A stretch of 64,000 bases of DNA from the NCBI GenBank assembly GCA_036245525.1, contig BTPG01000004.1, forward strand, positions 17,867,412 through 17,931,411, in the 5' to 3' direction. Origin of the DNA: Semisulcospira habei. Lineage: Eukaryota; Mollusca; Gastropoda; Semisulcospiridae. Shown in pieces: positions 20,719 through 31,847 of this stretch. Positions within the stretch are counted from its first letter, which is position 1; every line of letters starts with the position of its first letter. Both the position numbers and the translations under genes were made by a program. The notes below the pieces were generated by a model. It worked only from the letters and a program-made list of their open reading frames with translations, did no database searches and had not been told where the DNA came from.

Positions 20719-21429
20719 CTATGGCACCTCCAGCGCCGGGAGGGAGTGTTGCGCTGCAGCTATGTCCCCCACCAGAGCCAGGTTGTGTCGCTGGCCGGAG
20801 AGGTCGCACAAGTAAAAACGGGCGAAAGTAGATTCGACCCGCCAGCCCACAGCTGCCACAATGTCCTTCACGGCGCAGTTGCGGTCGAACGCACCACTCG
20901 TGGAGACAGCCCGGATCTCGTGCGCCTGAATCCGCAACCTCTTCACTCCCTCAGTCGAGAGGTCGTTGTAAGCGGAACGGGTGACTCCACGCAGCCAAGC
21001 GGAGATCGTCTGGGTGGATATATCGTGCTGAACCGAAACCAAGGGCAGGAAAAGGCGTGAAGGACCCCGCCGGAGGGGCTTTAACCGGCGGAGGTAGATT
21101 TTTAACACCCGAACTGGATCCTGCTGTCTTACGTCACGGGGCATGTCAGGGCCCCGCAGTGGACGAAGAGTGATTGGTTGAGGGGCGGCCGAGGGGAGCC
21201 AGTTTTTTGCCCAAAAGGAACGACTAGTGAGTAGCTGAACCGAGCCGTTGGCCCGTAGCAGCAGGCAAGACAGTTGCACGGAGAGAGCATGGAGGTCACT
21301 CACTCGAGAGGCAGTGGCAAGAGCCAGCAGGAAGCATGTCTTCCTCGTCAAGTCTGAGAACCGCGCCAAGGGTAACGGTTCAAAACGAGCAGTGTTGAGC
21401 CAGGTTAACACCCACGCAAGGGGTCCCAT
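20719..21429 (-). CDS. DIRS-like tyrosine recombinase, catalytic domain (copy D)
   Basis: 236 residues containing the tyrosine-recombinase signature in order: ATASRVSDLHAL (first Arg, about residue 42), AHEIRAVSTSGAF (His-x-x-Arg), GWRVESTFARFYLCDL (Trp region and nucleophilic Tyr). This enzyme integrates the circular cDNA of DIRS elements without target duplication. It overlaps the upstream frame (21405-22307) by 25 bp in a different phase. The N-terminal half lies in that frame, so a frameshift probably splits what was one protein. Confidence 0.8.
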   Translation of the reverse strand: MGPLAWVLTWLNTARFEPLPLARFSDLTRKTCFLLALATASRVSDLHALSVQLSCLLLRANGSVQLLTSRSFWAKNWLPSAAPQPITLRPLRGPDMPRDVRQQDPVRVLKIYLRRLKPLRRGPSRLFLPLVSVQHDISTQTISAWLRGVTRSAYNDLSTEGVKRLRIQAHEIRAVSTSGAFDRNCAVKDIVAAVGWRVESTFARFYLCDLSGQRHNLALVGDIAAAQHSLPALEVP

Positions 21430-22307
21430 CGTGGGAGCAGTGAGCGGGTCACTGGTTGCCGGACGTCAAAATGAGCCATGAGGTCAGCGAGGTCCTTGCA
21501 AGATCCGGGATCTGGCCGACCCAAATGGTGGTAAGTGTCAGCCACCATAGAAAGATATCCCCGAATGGTGATGGGTGCCAGGTTCTGATCCTTGAAGAGC
21601 CACAGGAATAACTCAGCAAGCTGGGGCATAGTCAAAGCTGTGGGGAAGAGGTGTCGAGTCCCGCACCAAGACTGCAAAACCCGCCATTTTCCCTCATATA
21701 CTTTTCTGGTGGAAGGCTGTCGGGCTGAAGCGATAGCCGCCACTGCCACATCCGAGAAACCTCGAGCGGTGAAGGCACGCCACACAATCGCCAAGCGTGT
21801 AAGAGGAGGGTCTCTGGGCAAGGATGAAAAAGATCCTGCCGTGGCTGTTTCAGCATTGTGCGTGCGCGGCGTGTGACGCCGCAGAGGGGAATCTGTGGCG
21901 AGAATCAGGAGATCTGTGGTCCAGCTCTTGTTCCAAGAGAACGGGGCTACCAGGAACAGTACTGCGTGGCAGCCTCTGAGCTTGAGGAGAATCTTGGGTA
22001 CCAGCACAGAGGGAGGGTACACGTAAGCAAGGAGACCCTCCCAGGGAATGGAGAGAGCGTCCCCCGCCCATGCAAGGGGGTCCAGAACGGGAGAGACAAA
22101 GAGGGGCAGTTGTGCGTTCCACCTCGTCGCAAACAGGTCGATCATGGGCGTCTCCCAGTGCACGCAAATCATCCGAAAAAGATCAGGGCGAAGAGACCAC
22201 TCAGTATGGAGGAGCTGGCCCTGACGAGACAGGGAATCCGCCAGTACATTCAGTCGTCCCGGAATGTGACGCGCCCGTAGCGAGATACCGCGATCTTGGC
22301 ACCACAC
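21405..22307 (-). pseudogene. RNase H end, methyltransferase-like segment and recombinase N-term (copy D)
   Basis: The frame starts SLRARHIPGRLNVLADSLSR (last RNase H Asp) and continues DLFATRWNAQLPLFVSPVLD with DPLAWAGDALSIPWEGLLAY and YPP. This spacing resembles the phage-Dam-like methyltransferase domain of DIRS elements (D-x-F-A...NA...DAL..W...NPPY), but NPPY is replaced by VYPP, so catalysis is doubtful. From about residue 160 the recombinase core-binding region begins (TRKVYEGKWRVLQSW). It is in frame with the RT ORF upstream except for a TAG at about 22359-22361. Confidence 0.7.
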
Positions 22308-22361
22308 GAGAAGCTGGAACAGAAAGATGCATAGTGAGGGAGAACGTGTCCCGCCCTGCTT

Positions 22362-23831
22362 CTAAATATAGGCGATGACCGTCGTGTTGTCGGAGAGGAC
22401 CAAGACTTCCTGGTGGGACTCGTGCGCCTCCCAGGCGATAAGGGCGAGCCAAACTACCTTCAACTCCAACCAGTTGATGTGCTTGCCCAATAAATCCAGC
22501 GGCCAAAGGCCCGCAGTCTCACTGAAGTCCGGGAGCAGGTGAGCGCCCCAACCAGAGAGACTGGCATCCGTGCAGATCGACAGGTAAGGTAGGGGGAATG
22601 CGAGGGGAACTCCCGACGCTATCCAAGCGGGATCCATCCACCGAAGGAGATGTGGCCGAACCAGTGGAGACACAGGCACGCGGACATCCAAATCCCCCAA
22701 AGAAGGCCTCCAAAGAAGGAGGAGATGTAGTTGAATCAGCCGCGAGTAGAGCCGGCCGAGTGGAAGCAAGTCCGCCGCGGCGCTTATGAGTCCCAACAAC
22801 TGTAACCACATTCGCTCCGGAGCCTCGGTTACATGATACATCTGCCGGGCCAAAGCAGCTAACTTGTCGATCCGAGCCTGGGGAAGGCGCACCAAGTGCA
22901 AGTCGGTTTGAAACCCCATCCCAAGGTGGAGAAAACGGCGGGACGGCGAAAGGTCTGACTTGCCGAAGTTGACTAGAAAACCGAGTCGGTGAAGAAGGGA
23001 GAGCAGGGCGTCTCTGTCGGCGGACAAGCAGGATGCATCCGGATTCTGGAGGAGAAGGTCGTCGAGGTAGTGGGAGGTCAGACTGAGAGACGACCGCCGA
23101 GCACGGGCGATCACCGCATCCATAATCCGGGTGAAGACCCAGGGACTGAGGTTAAGACTGAAGGGCATGGCCCGGAACTGATACACCACCCCGCGGAAAA
23201 TGAAGCGTAAGTAACAGCATGCCGAAGGGTGTATAGAAACATGAAGGTAGGCATCAGCAAGATCCAGACTGACGGCGAAATCCATGGGCTGGACAGCGGC
23301 AGGGAGGGCTCGGGTCGTTTCCATATGGAAGAAAGGGGCAGCAAGAACTTTAAACAAAGCCAAGAGATCTATCACCGGGCGCTAATCGCCGTCCAACTTC
23401 GGGACAACGAAGAGATGACTGTAAAAAGCCGGAGAATCGTGTCACTGTATGACCTCCGTGGCGGATTTGTGAAGCAACAAGGCCACCTTGCCCTGGAATG
23501 CCACCGCCTTGACGCGATCGCTCGGCACCCGAGTCCAAATCGGGGAGCGTCGAAGAGGAGGAGGGCTTAGAAACGTGAGTTGAAGACCTGCTGAGATGGT
23601 AGAAAGGATCCAAGGGTTGTCCGGCAACAGAGACCGCCAGGCGTAGCTGTACTGGGATAGCCGCCTGCCGACTGGGGACCCAAGAGAAGTCGGTGGGGGC
23701 AGTGCGGGAGAAGAGTCAGCGGGCCCTCCCCCACCCCGGCTGCCTGCCGCGACCAGGCCAGGCGGAGGCTGGGGCTGGGAGGGCGCGGGAACAGCCAAAA
23801 TGGGGGTGACAGGAGGGGCCAAGGGGCACAC
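22362..23831 (-). pseudogene. DIRS-like reverse transcriptase / RNase H (copy D), two further stops
   Basis: One frame throughout, broken by TGA near 23439 and TAG near 23380. Visible blocks are SPIWTRVPSDRVKAVAF, FAVSLDLADAYLHVSIH, VVYQFRAMPFSLNLSPWVF, and the catalytic SHYLDDLLLQNP with both Asp intact. Then come FGKSDLSPSRRFLHLGM, RNase H SICTDASLSGWGAHLL, NWLELKVVWLAL and VLVLSDNTTVIAYI. Together with the TAG at 22359, three nonsense codons interrupt an otherwise aligned frame. The lack of frameshifts in the RT region itself suggests a fairly recent copy. Confidence 0.85.
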
Positions 23832-24817
23832 TGGAAACTAGGCGGGAGGCGGGTCTGAAGGGCCGCAGGGCGTGACCCACTGCCTTGAGGGCCGTATGAA
23901 AGCGAGAAAAGGTCAGACCAGATGTCCTTGTGAGACTCCTTCACGGCCTGCCAAGTAGAGCCAAACAGTATGGGACCGCCGATGGGAGCCTGGCGGAGTT
24001 GAGACTTGACAGACGAAGGTAACCTGGAACAAGAATCAAGCACCGCATCCCGCCAGATTAAATCACAGTTGATGGCGGCAGCCATTGCGTTGGTAGAAGC
24101 ATGGTAAGACACCCGGTTAGCCACAACCGCGAGAGAATGCACCTCGCGCAGCGGAGCAGTAGACTGAGGGTCCCAATTATCCTCGAGTGTGCGGACAATC
24201 GCCTGGGTCGCGAGGTCCAAGAAACCCGAGCAGGCCAATGTACTGTGGATCAGGACAGCAGTCTTGTCAACACCGCGAGGAACCCGGGAAAAGGTGGCGC
24301 GGCGACCACCCGCTTGAAAATCTGCCACGGCATCGAGAGAAGTTAAAGGGCACGAAAACGCCTGAGAGTGACCCACGTACCAGCGTTGGTGAAAGCGGAT
24401 GTCGATGCCCTCAGGCCTCTTGGTATCTGAAAAAAAGAGAGGTCCCTTTGAGTCGCCAAAAGGTAAATATGCCGAGAAGGCCTCCACCAAATCCCAGAAG
24501 CCAGGTGGTTGTGGGAGGGATTTGATATGCTTAGGCTGAAAGGTAACATCCACCGAAGCCAAAGCCTTCCTCTTCAGAGGAGGGGCGGGCGGACAAGCCT
24601 CCGGAGGAAGAAAACGGAGAAAGAGACCCGTGGCCTCCTCAAGTGACCACCGTGTCTCGATACCCGGAGCGAAGCGGGACGAAGACGCTGAACAGCCGTG
24701 CTGAGAGTCCGCGGGCAGGGGGCTCATGGACGGGGAAAGGTGCTCCAAAGCGCCAAAGGCGGAGGCAGAATCCTCGGGATGAAGGCTAAGAACTTCCTCG
24801 CCGACATTCGCCGCCAT
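23567..24817 (-). CDS. DIRS-like Gag, main part (copy D)
   Basis: A 416-residue open frame. It begins near EEVLSLHPEDSASAF, has PKHIKSLPQPPGFWDLVEAF around residue 95 and RFHQRWYVGHSQAFSCPL near 135. A predicted helical segment DNWDPQSTAPLREVHSLAVV follows near 215. The C-terminus is Pro-rich and low in complexity, and may be out of frame after about residue 330. It is homologous to the Gag pieces of copies A and C. A structural role is inferred from ORF position. Confidence 0.65.
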   Translation of the reverse strand: MAANVGEEVLSLHPEDSASAFGALEHLSPSMSPLPADSQHGCSASSSRFAPGIETRWSLEEATGLFLRFLPPEACPPAPPLKRKALASVDVTFQPKHIKSLPQPPGFWDLVEAFSAYLPFGDSKGPLFFSDTKRPEGIDIRFHQRWYVGHSQAFSCPLTSLDAVADFQAGGRRATFSRVPRGVDKTAVLIHSTLACSGFLDLATQAIVRTLEDNWDPQSTAPLREVHSLAVVANRVSYHASTNAMAAAINCDLIWRDAVLDSCSRLPSSVKSQLRQAPIGGPILFGSTWQAVKESHKDIWSDLFSLSYGPQGSGSRPAALQTRLPPSFQCAPWPLLSPPFWLFPRPPSPSLRLAWSRQAAGVGEGPLTLLPHCPHRLLLGPQSAGGYPSTATPGGLCCRTTLGSFLPSQQVFNSRF

Positions 24818-25597
24818 GTGCCGGGGGGAACAGGGTCCATGAAGAGAGCGACAGTCACACGGTGTCCGAGGGGAAGACCGCCGAAGGATGAAAGAGGAGG
24901 GCAGGTGCCAAGGTCGCCAAGAGCTCCGACTGCCAGCGGAAGAAGAAAAAGAAGAACGGTGCCGAACGGAGGAGGGACAGCGCCGTCAGCTCACATGAAG
25001 AAGTGGGCAGCGGCGAAAACCGTGGTGAGAAGAAGAACGGGAACGGGACCGGGATTGTCCCCACTCTGGAACGTAAGAAAGTCTGCTGCCACGTGGGTGG
25101 GAAGGCCGCTCGGCGGGAAGCAGATCCACCCGTCCATGATAAGAGCGCCGCGAACTACGGAACGAGCGCAGGGATCACGGCGGCAGCTGGTCCGTGTGTG
25201 TGTATGATCCTAAAGTGGTATGTCTTCAGGAGGGGGTGTCAAAGGAGAAGCTATCTGACCTGAGTGGCGAGACGGACGCCTAGATGACGTATCGTGTGTA
25301 AGACGTTTGCGCGGAGACCGGCTTCTAGCCAGGGCGCAAGGAGACAGTGGGAACCCCGAAGCACCAAGCAACAAGTTGTGAGGTGATGACAGATGGCGAC
25401 GCGGCGGCACAAAAGCGCAAGTAGGCAATGTCATGCCTGGCTGGTCTGGATCCGCGCCAGGGACAGCCGGGGGCCGGTGTCTCCTCCGAGGGAGATGGGG
25501 GTACCTCCGCGAGAGACCCGTCTCCAAAGATCGGGTGCGCGGGGCTGGCTGAGAAAAACACTCGAGAGAGTGGGGGCGTAAGATCTCGTTCGGTACA

Positions 25598-26236
25598 TCA
25601 CAACCCGCGGCAAAAGGGACCGCGTCCTTCACCTTGGCCCGGGGTGAAAAGGAGCTGCAAGAGTCCGGTCTCCGAATATCGGGAGTGCGGTGATGGTATG
25701 CGACCGGGGTTCGGTGACTGGGAGCGCCGAGAAGAAACACCGACGGCGGTAGAGCTGGGAGTGGCCGGGCGATTCGTAGCCTCGTTGGACTGCATGGGGC
25801 GCTTACGACCGTAGAATCGCCAAAGTTCGGACCAGCGGTCCTCTTCCCACATAGCACAAGTCACACACGTGTGGTCCGACGCGCAGCCCGAACAAGGTAG
25901 ACAGCAAGGGTGTAAATCACTAGGCCACTGGAAATTCTTACAGGAGGGGCACGTTTTAAGTGGTGTACTGCAACAGTTAACAGAAAAGAAAGGAAGCGTG
26001 CATAGCCCAGAGGCTACATAACTGAGCACATAACCGTTGTAACCGACAGTCGAAGGCGAAATCAAAACGAACGGCAAAACGCCGCAAATCCACAGAAATT
26101 GCCCCAGTCCGCCACAATCGTCAGGCGAGGCAATGTCCGAGGTCTTACCTGGCCATGGCAAGACTAATGCATAATGCAACCAAAGGATGAACAAGGGAGA
26201 TGAAGAAAATGCGGAGACTGATGATGAGGAAACCAA
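25598..26236 (-). CDS. DIRS-like Gag N-terminal zinc-ribbon ORF (copy D)
   Basis: 212 residues with a cysteine-rich module at about residues 94-125 (CPSCKNFQWPSDLHPCCLPC, then C-x5-CVTC), followed by WSELWRFYGRKR. The start is uncertain: the N-terminal 90 residues are hydrophobic and may be untranslated leader. It is separated from the main Gag frame at 24817 by about 0.8 kb in other frames, so Gag is either frameshifted or has two ORFs. Confidence 0.6.
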   Translation of the reverse strand: MVSSSSVSAFSSSPLFILWLHYALVLPWPGKTSDIASPDDCGGLGQFLWICGVLPFVLISPSTVGYNGYVLSYVASGLCTLPFFSVNCCSTPLKTCPSCKNFQWPSDLHPCCLPCSGCASDHTCVTCAMWEEDRWSELWRFYGRKRPMQSNEATNRPATPSSTAVGVSSRRSQSPNPGRIPSPHSRYSETGLLQLLFTPGQGEGRGPFCRGL

Positions 26237-26615
26237 ACAAAATGGAAGCTAAGTAAAGAACTGGCAATAACGGACTCTCGCGAGATTAGGAAGGGAGGTT
26301 ACTCGGAGGATAGGGAGGCCACTCAGGGGATTAGGTAACTGCTTACTAGAGTTACGTCCCTGGTTGTGTAGCAACACACAACAATTTTGGAGGCTGAAAT
26401 TGACAGGCTAAGTATATCTTCCAATCAGTAACACCATCGGTAACGTTTTGAAGAAATAAATTCATTTTTCTCAGCAGTAAAGGTTTTAAACAGACCAAGA
26501 CAAAAACAGTGAGCAGTGTTTTATCTTTGTCTTTCTTTAGTGTCTATTTCTTTGCTGGTTGTTTTCTTGAAAGACTGAAAAGCAAAAAGAATGAGACACA
26601 GTATGCTGTACTAAC

Positions 26616-26724
26616 CATGAGCGCTCCCAGCAGAACATTGATGGCCTCCTTGATCTTGGGGTGCTGTGAGCCATGTGCCAACTCACTGTACAGGAAAATC
26701 CCGATACTGCTCACAGCCACACAC
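26616..26724 (-). CDS. RALGAPA1: RALGAPA1 exon 7 (36 codons plus split Arg)
   Basis: Acceptor GTTGGGCAG and donor GTTAGT bound 109 bp. It completes the split Arg codon of exon 6 and encodes CVAVSSIGIFLYSELAHGSQ then HPKIKEAINVLLGALM, aligning with human [20 protein letters not shown] and HPQIKEALNVICVSL. It ends in phase 0. Confidence 0.93.
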
Positions 26725-27272
26725 CTGCCCAACACGCAACCTTCACATGAACTTTGAAACATTTGCTCTCAATCAATCAACAGTTTGATGTAAAATGAAT
26801 TTAGATTATTTCTTTCTGATCATTATAGCTGTTTAGTGCTGGCAAGTTGCCAGGCCTACACACAAATGAAGTTTATTAACCCATTTAACCCCATTTCCTA
26901 CATTTTGGAGATGTCACCTAACAACTATGTACCAGTTACAGGAGATGGATTGACCATGATTATTCAAGGATAGTGCCAGATTATCTTGGCGACATCAGGC
27001 ACCAAGCTAATCTGGCACTATCCTTGAATTATCATGGTTGATCCTAGGGGAAACTCAGCACTGGACAACGGTTAGTCCCTTGCCCTCTGTTATCACACAC
27101 TCAATCGCCAGCCTATAGAAAGATATACGGATAAATAACAAGACGGTCATATACATCGAATAAAGAGATTTGTTTTCATCCCTACATCACAAGACCAATC
27201 CCTTTAGCGCAAACTGTACCACATGACCGAGCTACAAAAACCCTTGTAGCGACCTAATGTCGGACTTTTTGT

Positions 27273-28981
27273 AGGTACTCCAAGCCTTCTTTGCCTGACT
27301 AAGCGTGACCTAAATTTCACCCATTTTCCATCACTGATGTTAACGAAAATACGCTGCATATATCAATAAAATTTATACTGGGTTGTAGTATGTTGTCTAC
27401 TCTTTGTGTTCATGTGTGTTTCTGTGCTTATTTTTACATGTTTAGTACTTTATGTGTGTTTTACTGGCGTATCTATCGTTCATGACTTGCCGCGGCGCAC
27501 AGCGTGCGCGCATTGTTCACAGCACACATCGGCTTTTCAATCGCCTCGCGTGTCGCGTCGAAGCAACACAGGCTAAAAATAGCTAGCCAGTTAGGTAGAG
27601 TAGAACTAGCCCTTCATTTTCGTATAATTTATTTTTGCATACGATCACGGGAACGTATTCAAATTTCAAGTAGAAAAGTTTCAAAGTAATATTCTCACTC
27701 TTCTACAAAACAGACAGGAGCGAAAAATATATGCCTAAAATTGTCAATCATTTTTTTATATTATTGCAAAGTTTCGTATATATTCATTACTTTGACTCCG
27801 CATGCGAAGCAAAAGAGCGTACACGCTGCATCTGTGTACGAGCTAACACGTCTTCGGAAAATGGCATGCACAAACGATAGCGAGGCTGTAGTTGTACCAT
27901 GTGCTTCGGCGAAAATATATTGTCAGATTTAACCAATCTACCGACTTCAGATGAAAATATCGATATGTAAAACCATTTTTTGATTGATCTGTACATTGCT
28001 AGTTTTTACATTTCATTTCAATTGTATTTGAAGTGTTTCTTTTGAGCAAGCATCGGTGCTGTCTTGCGATGTAAACAAAGCGTGTTGGGTTATCGTCGGA
28101 AATACCAAATATAATTTTCTATTTCACAAGAAAGTATGAATTAAACATTATTACTTTATAAAAGATGTTAAGGTACGTTTATATTTAAGTCATTATCTTC
28201 TGGCGGTCGTAGACTTTGAGATAAAGTTATTTTTGTGAAGTCACGTGACCTTGTTTTTCGTCTGCTACTACTACAGTATGATGAAGTACTTTCTTTTTTT
28301 AGATCAGTGTGTAGTTTTCTGTCCGTGATTTGTATAGACAAGCAAATTTCACGCAAGTGTTAAAATTATAATTCAACAATTTAAATAGTTGAAATTGCTG
28401 GTGATCAATTTTGTGTTGTTTGTCAATTTTTATATATATATTTTTTTTTTATTGGGTTGGGGGGGGGGGGGGGTGATGGCAAAAAACATTTCCTCTTTGT
28501 TTGTAGTTTATCCTGTTCCATTATTCAGATCTCATTATCCTGATCATTTTGATGTTTAAATGATGTTTCTATCGTAATTACAGCCCAAGATATGATTTTT
28601 CTTGCGTTTTGTTGATTTTCAGCCATCAAAATCAGTGATTTTAATGTTTGAAGATCATTTTCAGCAAGATGCCCTTGTTCAAGAGCCTCGAAAAAGACTA
28701 GGCTGTCACAGACTACTAAAAAAAGAGTTGATTGTAGTAGAATTTAGTATCATTATCACTATAAGGTTGGTTCTGTGAAATTCCAAAAATGACAAATCAT
28801 TCAATTTTCACTGTTGCCAAAAAGGCATGCAAAAAAAAATAAACAAATTAATTCATAACTTTTGATCTAATTGTCCGATTATTTTCAACTTGATATCATT
28901 GGAATTAGAAAAATGAGACCTATCTGAAAAACATATTTACAAATGTGATCATGTAACTTAAAAAATCACTTTGGAGTACCT
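27273..28981. mobile_element. Non-autonomous 1.7-kb DNA transposon with 9-bp TSD
   Basis: The ends are AGGTACTCCAA and TTGGAGTACCT (11-bp inverted repeat). They are flanked by a perfect direct repeat ACTTTTTGT at 27264-27272 and 28982-28990. The interior is A/T-rich (with a G-run near 28460) and has no convincing ORF. A 9-bp duplication suits a MULE-type element better than hAT (8 bp). It lies in RALGAPA1 intron 6. Confidence 0.65.
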
Positions 28982-29573
28982 ACTTTTTGTAGCCCTCTTT
29001 CTGACACGTCTTGTATGCCTGTTTTGTTCTGTAAAAGACCACCTAAAAGTTCTAAAGTACAAAGTTACTTATTGTTGTTCGAAACAGCAGCCACACTACT
29101 GGAGTTGTTTGTAGCACACATCTGCAGCAATAGTGTGCAACAGACCACTGAAGAAAGGATCTTTGCGGAATTGAAAGCACATGGGCATCCTATGTACTAT
29201 TGTATTGAAGAAGTTTACAATTTTTAGGCAAACAGTCACACACCTCTTCCACTGACAATTTGTAGACAGGTGCTGCTGGTCATGCAGATGGCAACATCAT
29301 TAAAGATCTTAAATTACGTCACACATCTTTTATGTATACATGTATATTCTTTGGACGTCAGCCATATCTGGCGTGATCCATGTCGGACGATTTCAGCTTG
29401 ATTTCTTTTACGAAAATAGTGGAGGAATGAAAACAAATACATTATTGGTAGCAGGGGTTTGCTGCATGGACCCTTGTAGGCCTTCGGGAGGTCAAAGGAA
29501 CCATTGTACCCCTTCCCTCAGGCCTACCAATAACTTACAGTGTATGACTGTCTCTACTGTTTCTCTGTCCAGC

Positions 29574-29708
29574 TTAACCCATTTAGCCCCAAGTCTCTAC
29601 AGCAGGAGATGGATTGACCATGATAATTCAAGGGTAGTGCCTGGTACACAGTCGTTAAGTAAATCTTCCAAAATATGGGAAATGCACCAGTGGGGCTAAA
29701 AGGGTTCA
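29574..29708. repeat. Deleted P1 MITE (one arm lost)
   Basis: Starts TTAACCCATTTAGCCCC and runs to GATAATTCAAGGGTAGTGCC, then jumps directly to the distal flank (CAGTCGTTAAGTAAATC...GGGGCTAAAAGGG). The second hairpin arm is missing. Full relatives lie at 31330-31540 and 59670-59885. Confidence 0.7.
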
Positions 29709-29743
29709 ACCTGTACAACTGTGAACGAGGCTGTTACACTCAC

Positions 29744-29928
29744 CTGGCCAGACCAGCTGGTTCACGTTTGCCAGCTTTGAGCAACAAGTCGACGATGCGA
29801 TCCTTCAAGTCATCAGCTTGGATCATGGTAGTGCTCAGTGAGTCAGACTGGAGGACCGGCAGCTCGCGGAAATGATTGGGGAGAGACAGGAGCGAACCCA
29901 GTATTGACACCGCCTCTGCTCGTGGAGG
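29744..29928 (-). CDS. RALGAPA1: RALGAPA1 exon 6 (61 codons plus 2 nt)
   Basis: Acceptor TTTTTACCCCAG and donor GTGAGTG bound 185 bp encoding PPRAEAVSILGSLLSLPNHF, then RELPVLQSD, and ending REPAGLAR (split). This aligns with human [28 protein letters not shown] and EPSGPARC. It ends in phase 2, consistent with exon 7. Confidence 0.93.
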
Positions 29929-30813
29929 CTGGGGTAAAAAAGAAGAATAAGGTCAAATCCACAGTTTTAACCCCGAACAACAACCAACTGCAAGAGGTAT
30001 AGATCCTCATGAGCCCCCGCAGTCACAGGGGCTCATGAGGATCTATGCCTCTTACTGAAACCACTCTGTGTCCACATTCCTTGGACAGCTGGGATCTTTG
30101 ACTCTGATTTCAAAACACAATCTGCATCCACTGGCAGTGAAGGGGTGAATTTTGAAATCTACTATTCACTTATATAAAAACATTGCACTTCAGCCCTTGT
30201 ACAGCCACTAGCAATAAGTCACGCTTTAGCGTCCTAATGAATACCACTGGCACTAAACTACAAGTAGCGTTAAGTCCAGCAGAAGGTCCGCGAAACAGAT
30301 GATGCAAGGCAAGTTCATTGTCATCCTGTTTTTCAACTCTGACCAAATATTATTAACCCATTACATCCTGAGGATGATTTTTTTTTTTATTTGATTATTG
30401 TCCTGTGAAGGCTACATTACAGATTAGGAGATAGATCAACCATTTTAGTTTAAGGGTGCCAAGCTATTCTGACACCATCCTGTAATTATCATAGTCAAAT
30501 TAATTTCAAGCAATAGTGTATCAGGATGACAAGGGTTAATGGGGCTGAGGTCCCTAGACCATGACAGAAGATAGACTAGCAATATATTCTCCTGTAGTTA
30601 CACAACTTGCAAATAGTGTCACTATCGTTTTTCATGATCTGTCTATTAGCATCTGTGTAGTTTGCACATTGCAGTTTGGAGATGCTGCTGCAAAAAGTCA
30701 ATGTACCTTTAACAGTCAGTATTTCATTTGACAAAAGTCAAACATGTTGCACTATAATAGGAGAGACAGCCGCAGACCAACAATTTGAAAGTGTTGTCTC
30801 CTAAATCGCTTAC

Positions 30814-30945
30814 CTCTTTATAATCTACAGCATTGATGATTGTCCCAGCGGCAGTTATGAAGTCGAGAATGAGCAGAAAAGACCCTTGTAGAGGTATGGA
30901 GAAGAATCGTGGCCCACAGTTGCTGACCAACACATTGGGCACATC
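30814..30945 (-). CDS. RALGAPA1: RALGAPA1 exon 5 (44 codons)
   Basis: Acceptor TACCATCCCAG and donor GTAAGC bound 132 bp encoding DVPNVLVSNCGPRFFSIPLQ, then GSFLLILDFITAAGTIINAV. This aligns with human [20 protein letters not shown] and MLIMDFIVAAGRVASSAF. Phase 0 at both ends. Confidence 0.93.
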
Positions 30946-31057
30946 CTGGGATGGTACGAAATATTCCATTATTCTCTCAAAATGTGCAGGTCTGTGATTT
31001 TGGACCTTGGGACTGTCAAAAGTAAGATCCAACATCACAGAGCAGCACACGACAAAA

Positions 31058-31265
31058 GTTAATCCTTTGGCAGGTCGGCAACAGTTTCTGTCTCGATGAT
31101 TCCTGCAGCAGGAATCATCGCAACAAAGACAGCTGCCAACAGTCAAGGGTTCAGAAACACAGTGACAATGCAAGTAAAGGCATCCAGTGATAAGTTTACA
31201 ACCTTTAAAAAGTAGAACTCCTTTGGTTTTTTTTTTTTTTTACCCCCCCCCCCCCCCTCCTCCCC
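31058..31265. repeat. P2 palindrome and T/C homopolymer tract
   Basis: A palindrome around GATTCCTGCAGCAGGAATC (31098-31117), then a T-run and C-run at about 31230-31260. Intronic, noncoding. Confidence 0.65.
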
Positions 31266-31329
31266 TCCAACACACACACAGAGCACAAGCTCTATTGGTT
31301 GCCCTACTTTAGACATTTTTTAATCTGTT

Positions 31330-31540
31330 TAACCATTTAGCCCCAACATTACACAGCAGGAGGTGGATTGACCATGATAATTCAAGGGTAGTGCCAGATG
31401 AGCTTGGAACCTTCAGGCACCAAGCTCATCTGGCACTACCCTTGAATTATCATGGTCGATCCATCTCCTGCAGCTGGTACAGAGTCGTTAGGCAACACCT
31501 CCAAAATGTAGGAAATGTGGACCTGGGGTTAAATGGGTTA
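31330..31540. repeat. Palindromic MITE, family P1, long-arm subtype
   Basis: A hairpin with long arms (GGATTGACCATGATAATTCA onward) and apex GATGAGCTTGG / CCAAGCTCATC. Flanks are TTTAACCATTTAGCCCC and GGGGTTAAATGGGTTAA. It is close to perfect over about 45 bp per arm. Confidence 0.8.
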
Positions 31541-31847
31541 ATCTAAACCCAGTCCGTAACTCATACAGATTAATTGTGTGCAGTAGTTCCTTATCAAACA
31601 CAACATCTTTCTTTTTTCTCTCTCCATCTCTCTGGCTCGTCTTCCTATTTCTGCTCCTCCAGAAGTATATGCAAAACATGGATGTCAGTGCACTACACAA
31701 CTACAATGGACACATCCATCATTATCATCATCAACTTGATGAATTTCAAACGAGATATATCACAGACATCAAGATACACTGTCAGTAAGCCTCCTACACA
31801 GTACCACTGGCTGCACACGAAAGAGGGTTATCAAACACACTACAGAC

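Larger units (their letters stand above)
20310..26445 (-). mobile_element. DIRS-like tyrosine-recombinase retrotransposon (copy D)
   Basis: A minus-strand element with inverted terminal repeats of about 180 bp at 20310-20490 and 26262-26445. They are nearly identical and share GAAGATATACTTAGCCT, GTTGTGTGTTGCTACACAAC, CAGTTACCTAATCCCCTGAG and CTAATCTCGCGAGAGT. Order in the sense direction is Gag, RT, RNase H, MT-like, tyrosine recombinase. It is more complete than copy C, with all recombinase catalytic residues readable, but it carries at least three stops in the RT region and one frameshift. It is co-oriented with RALGAPA1 within the same intron as copy C. Confidence 0.88.

Noticed and set aside
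29015..29227. 70-residue plus-strand ORF near 29.1 kb
   Set aside because: Isolated, no recognised domain, no splice or promoter support; lies between the 1.7-kb transposon and exon 6.
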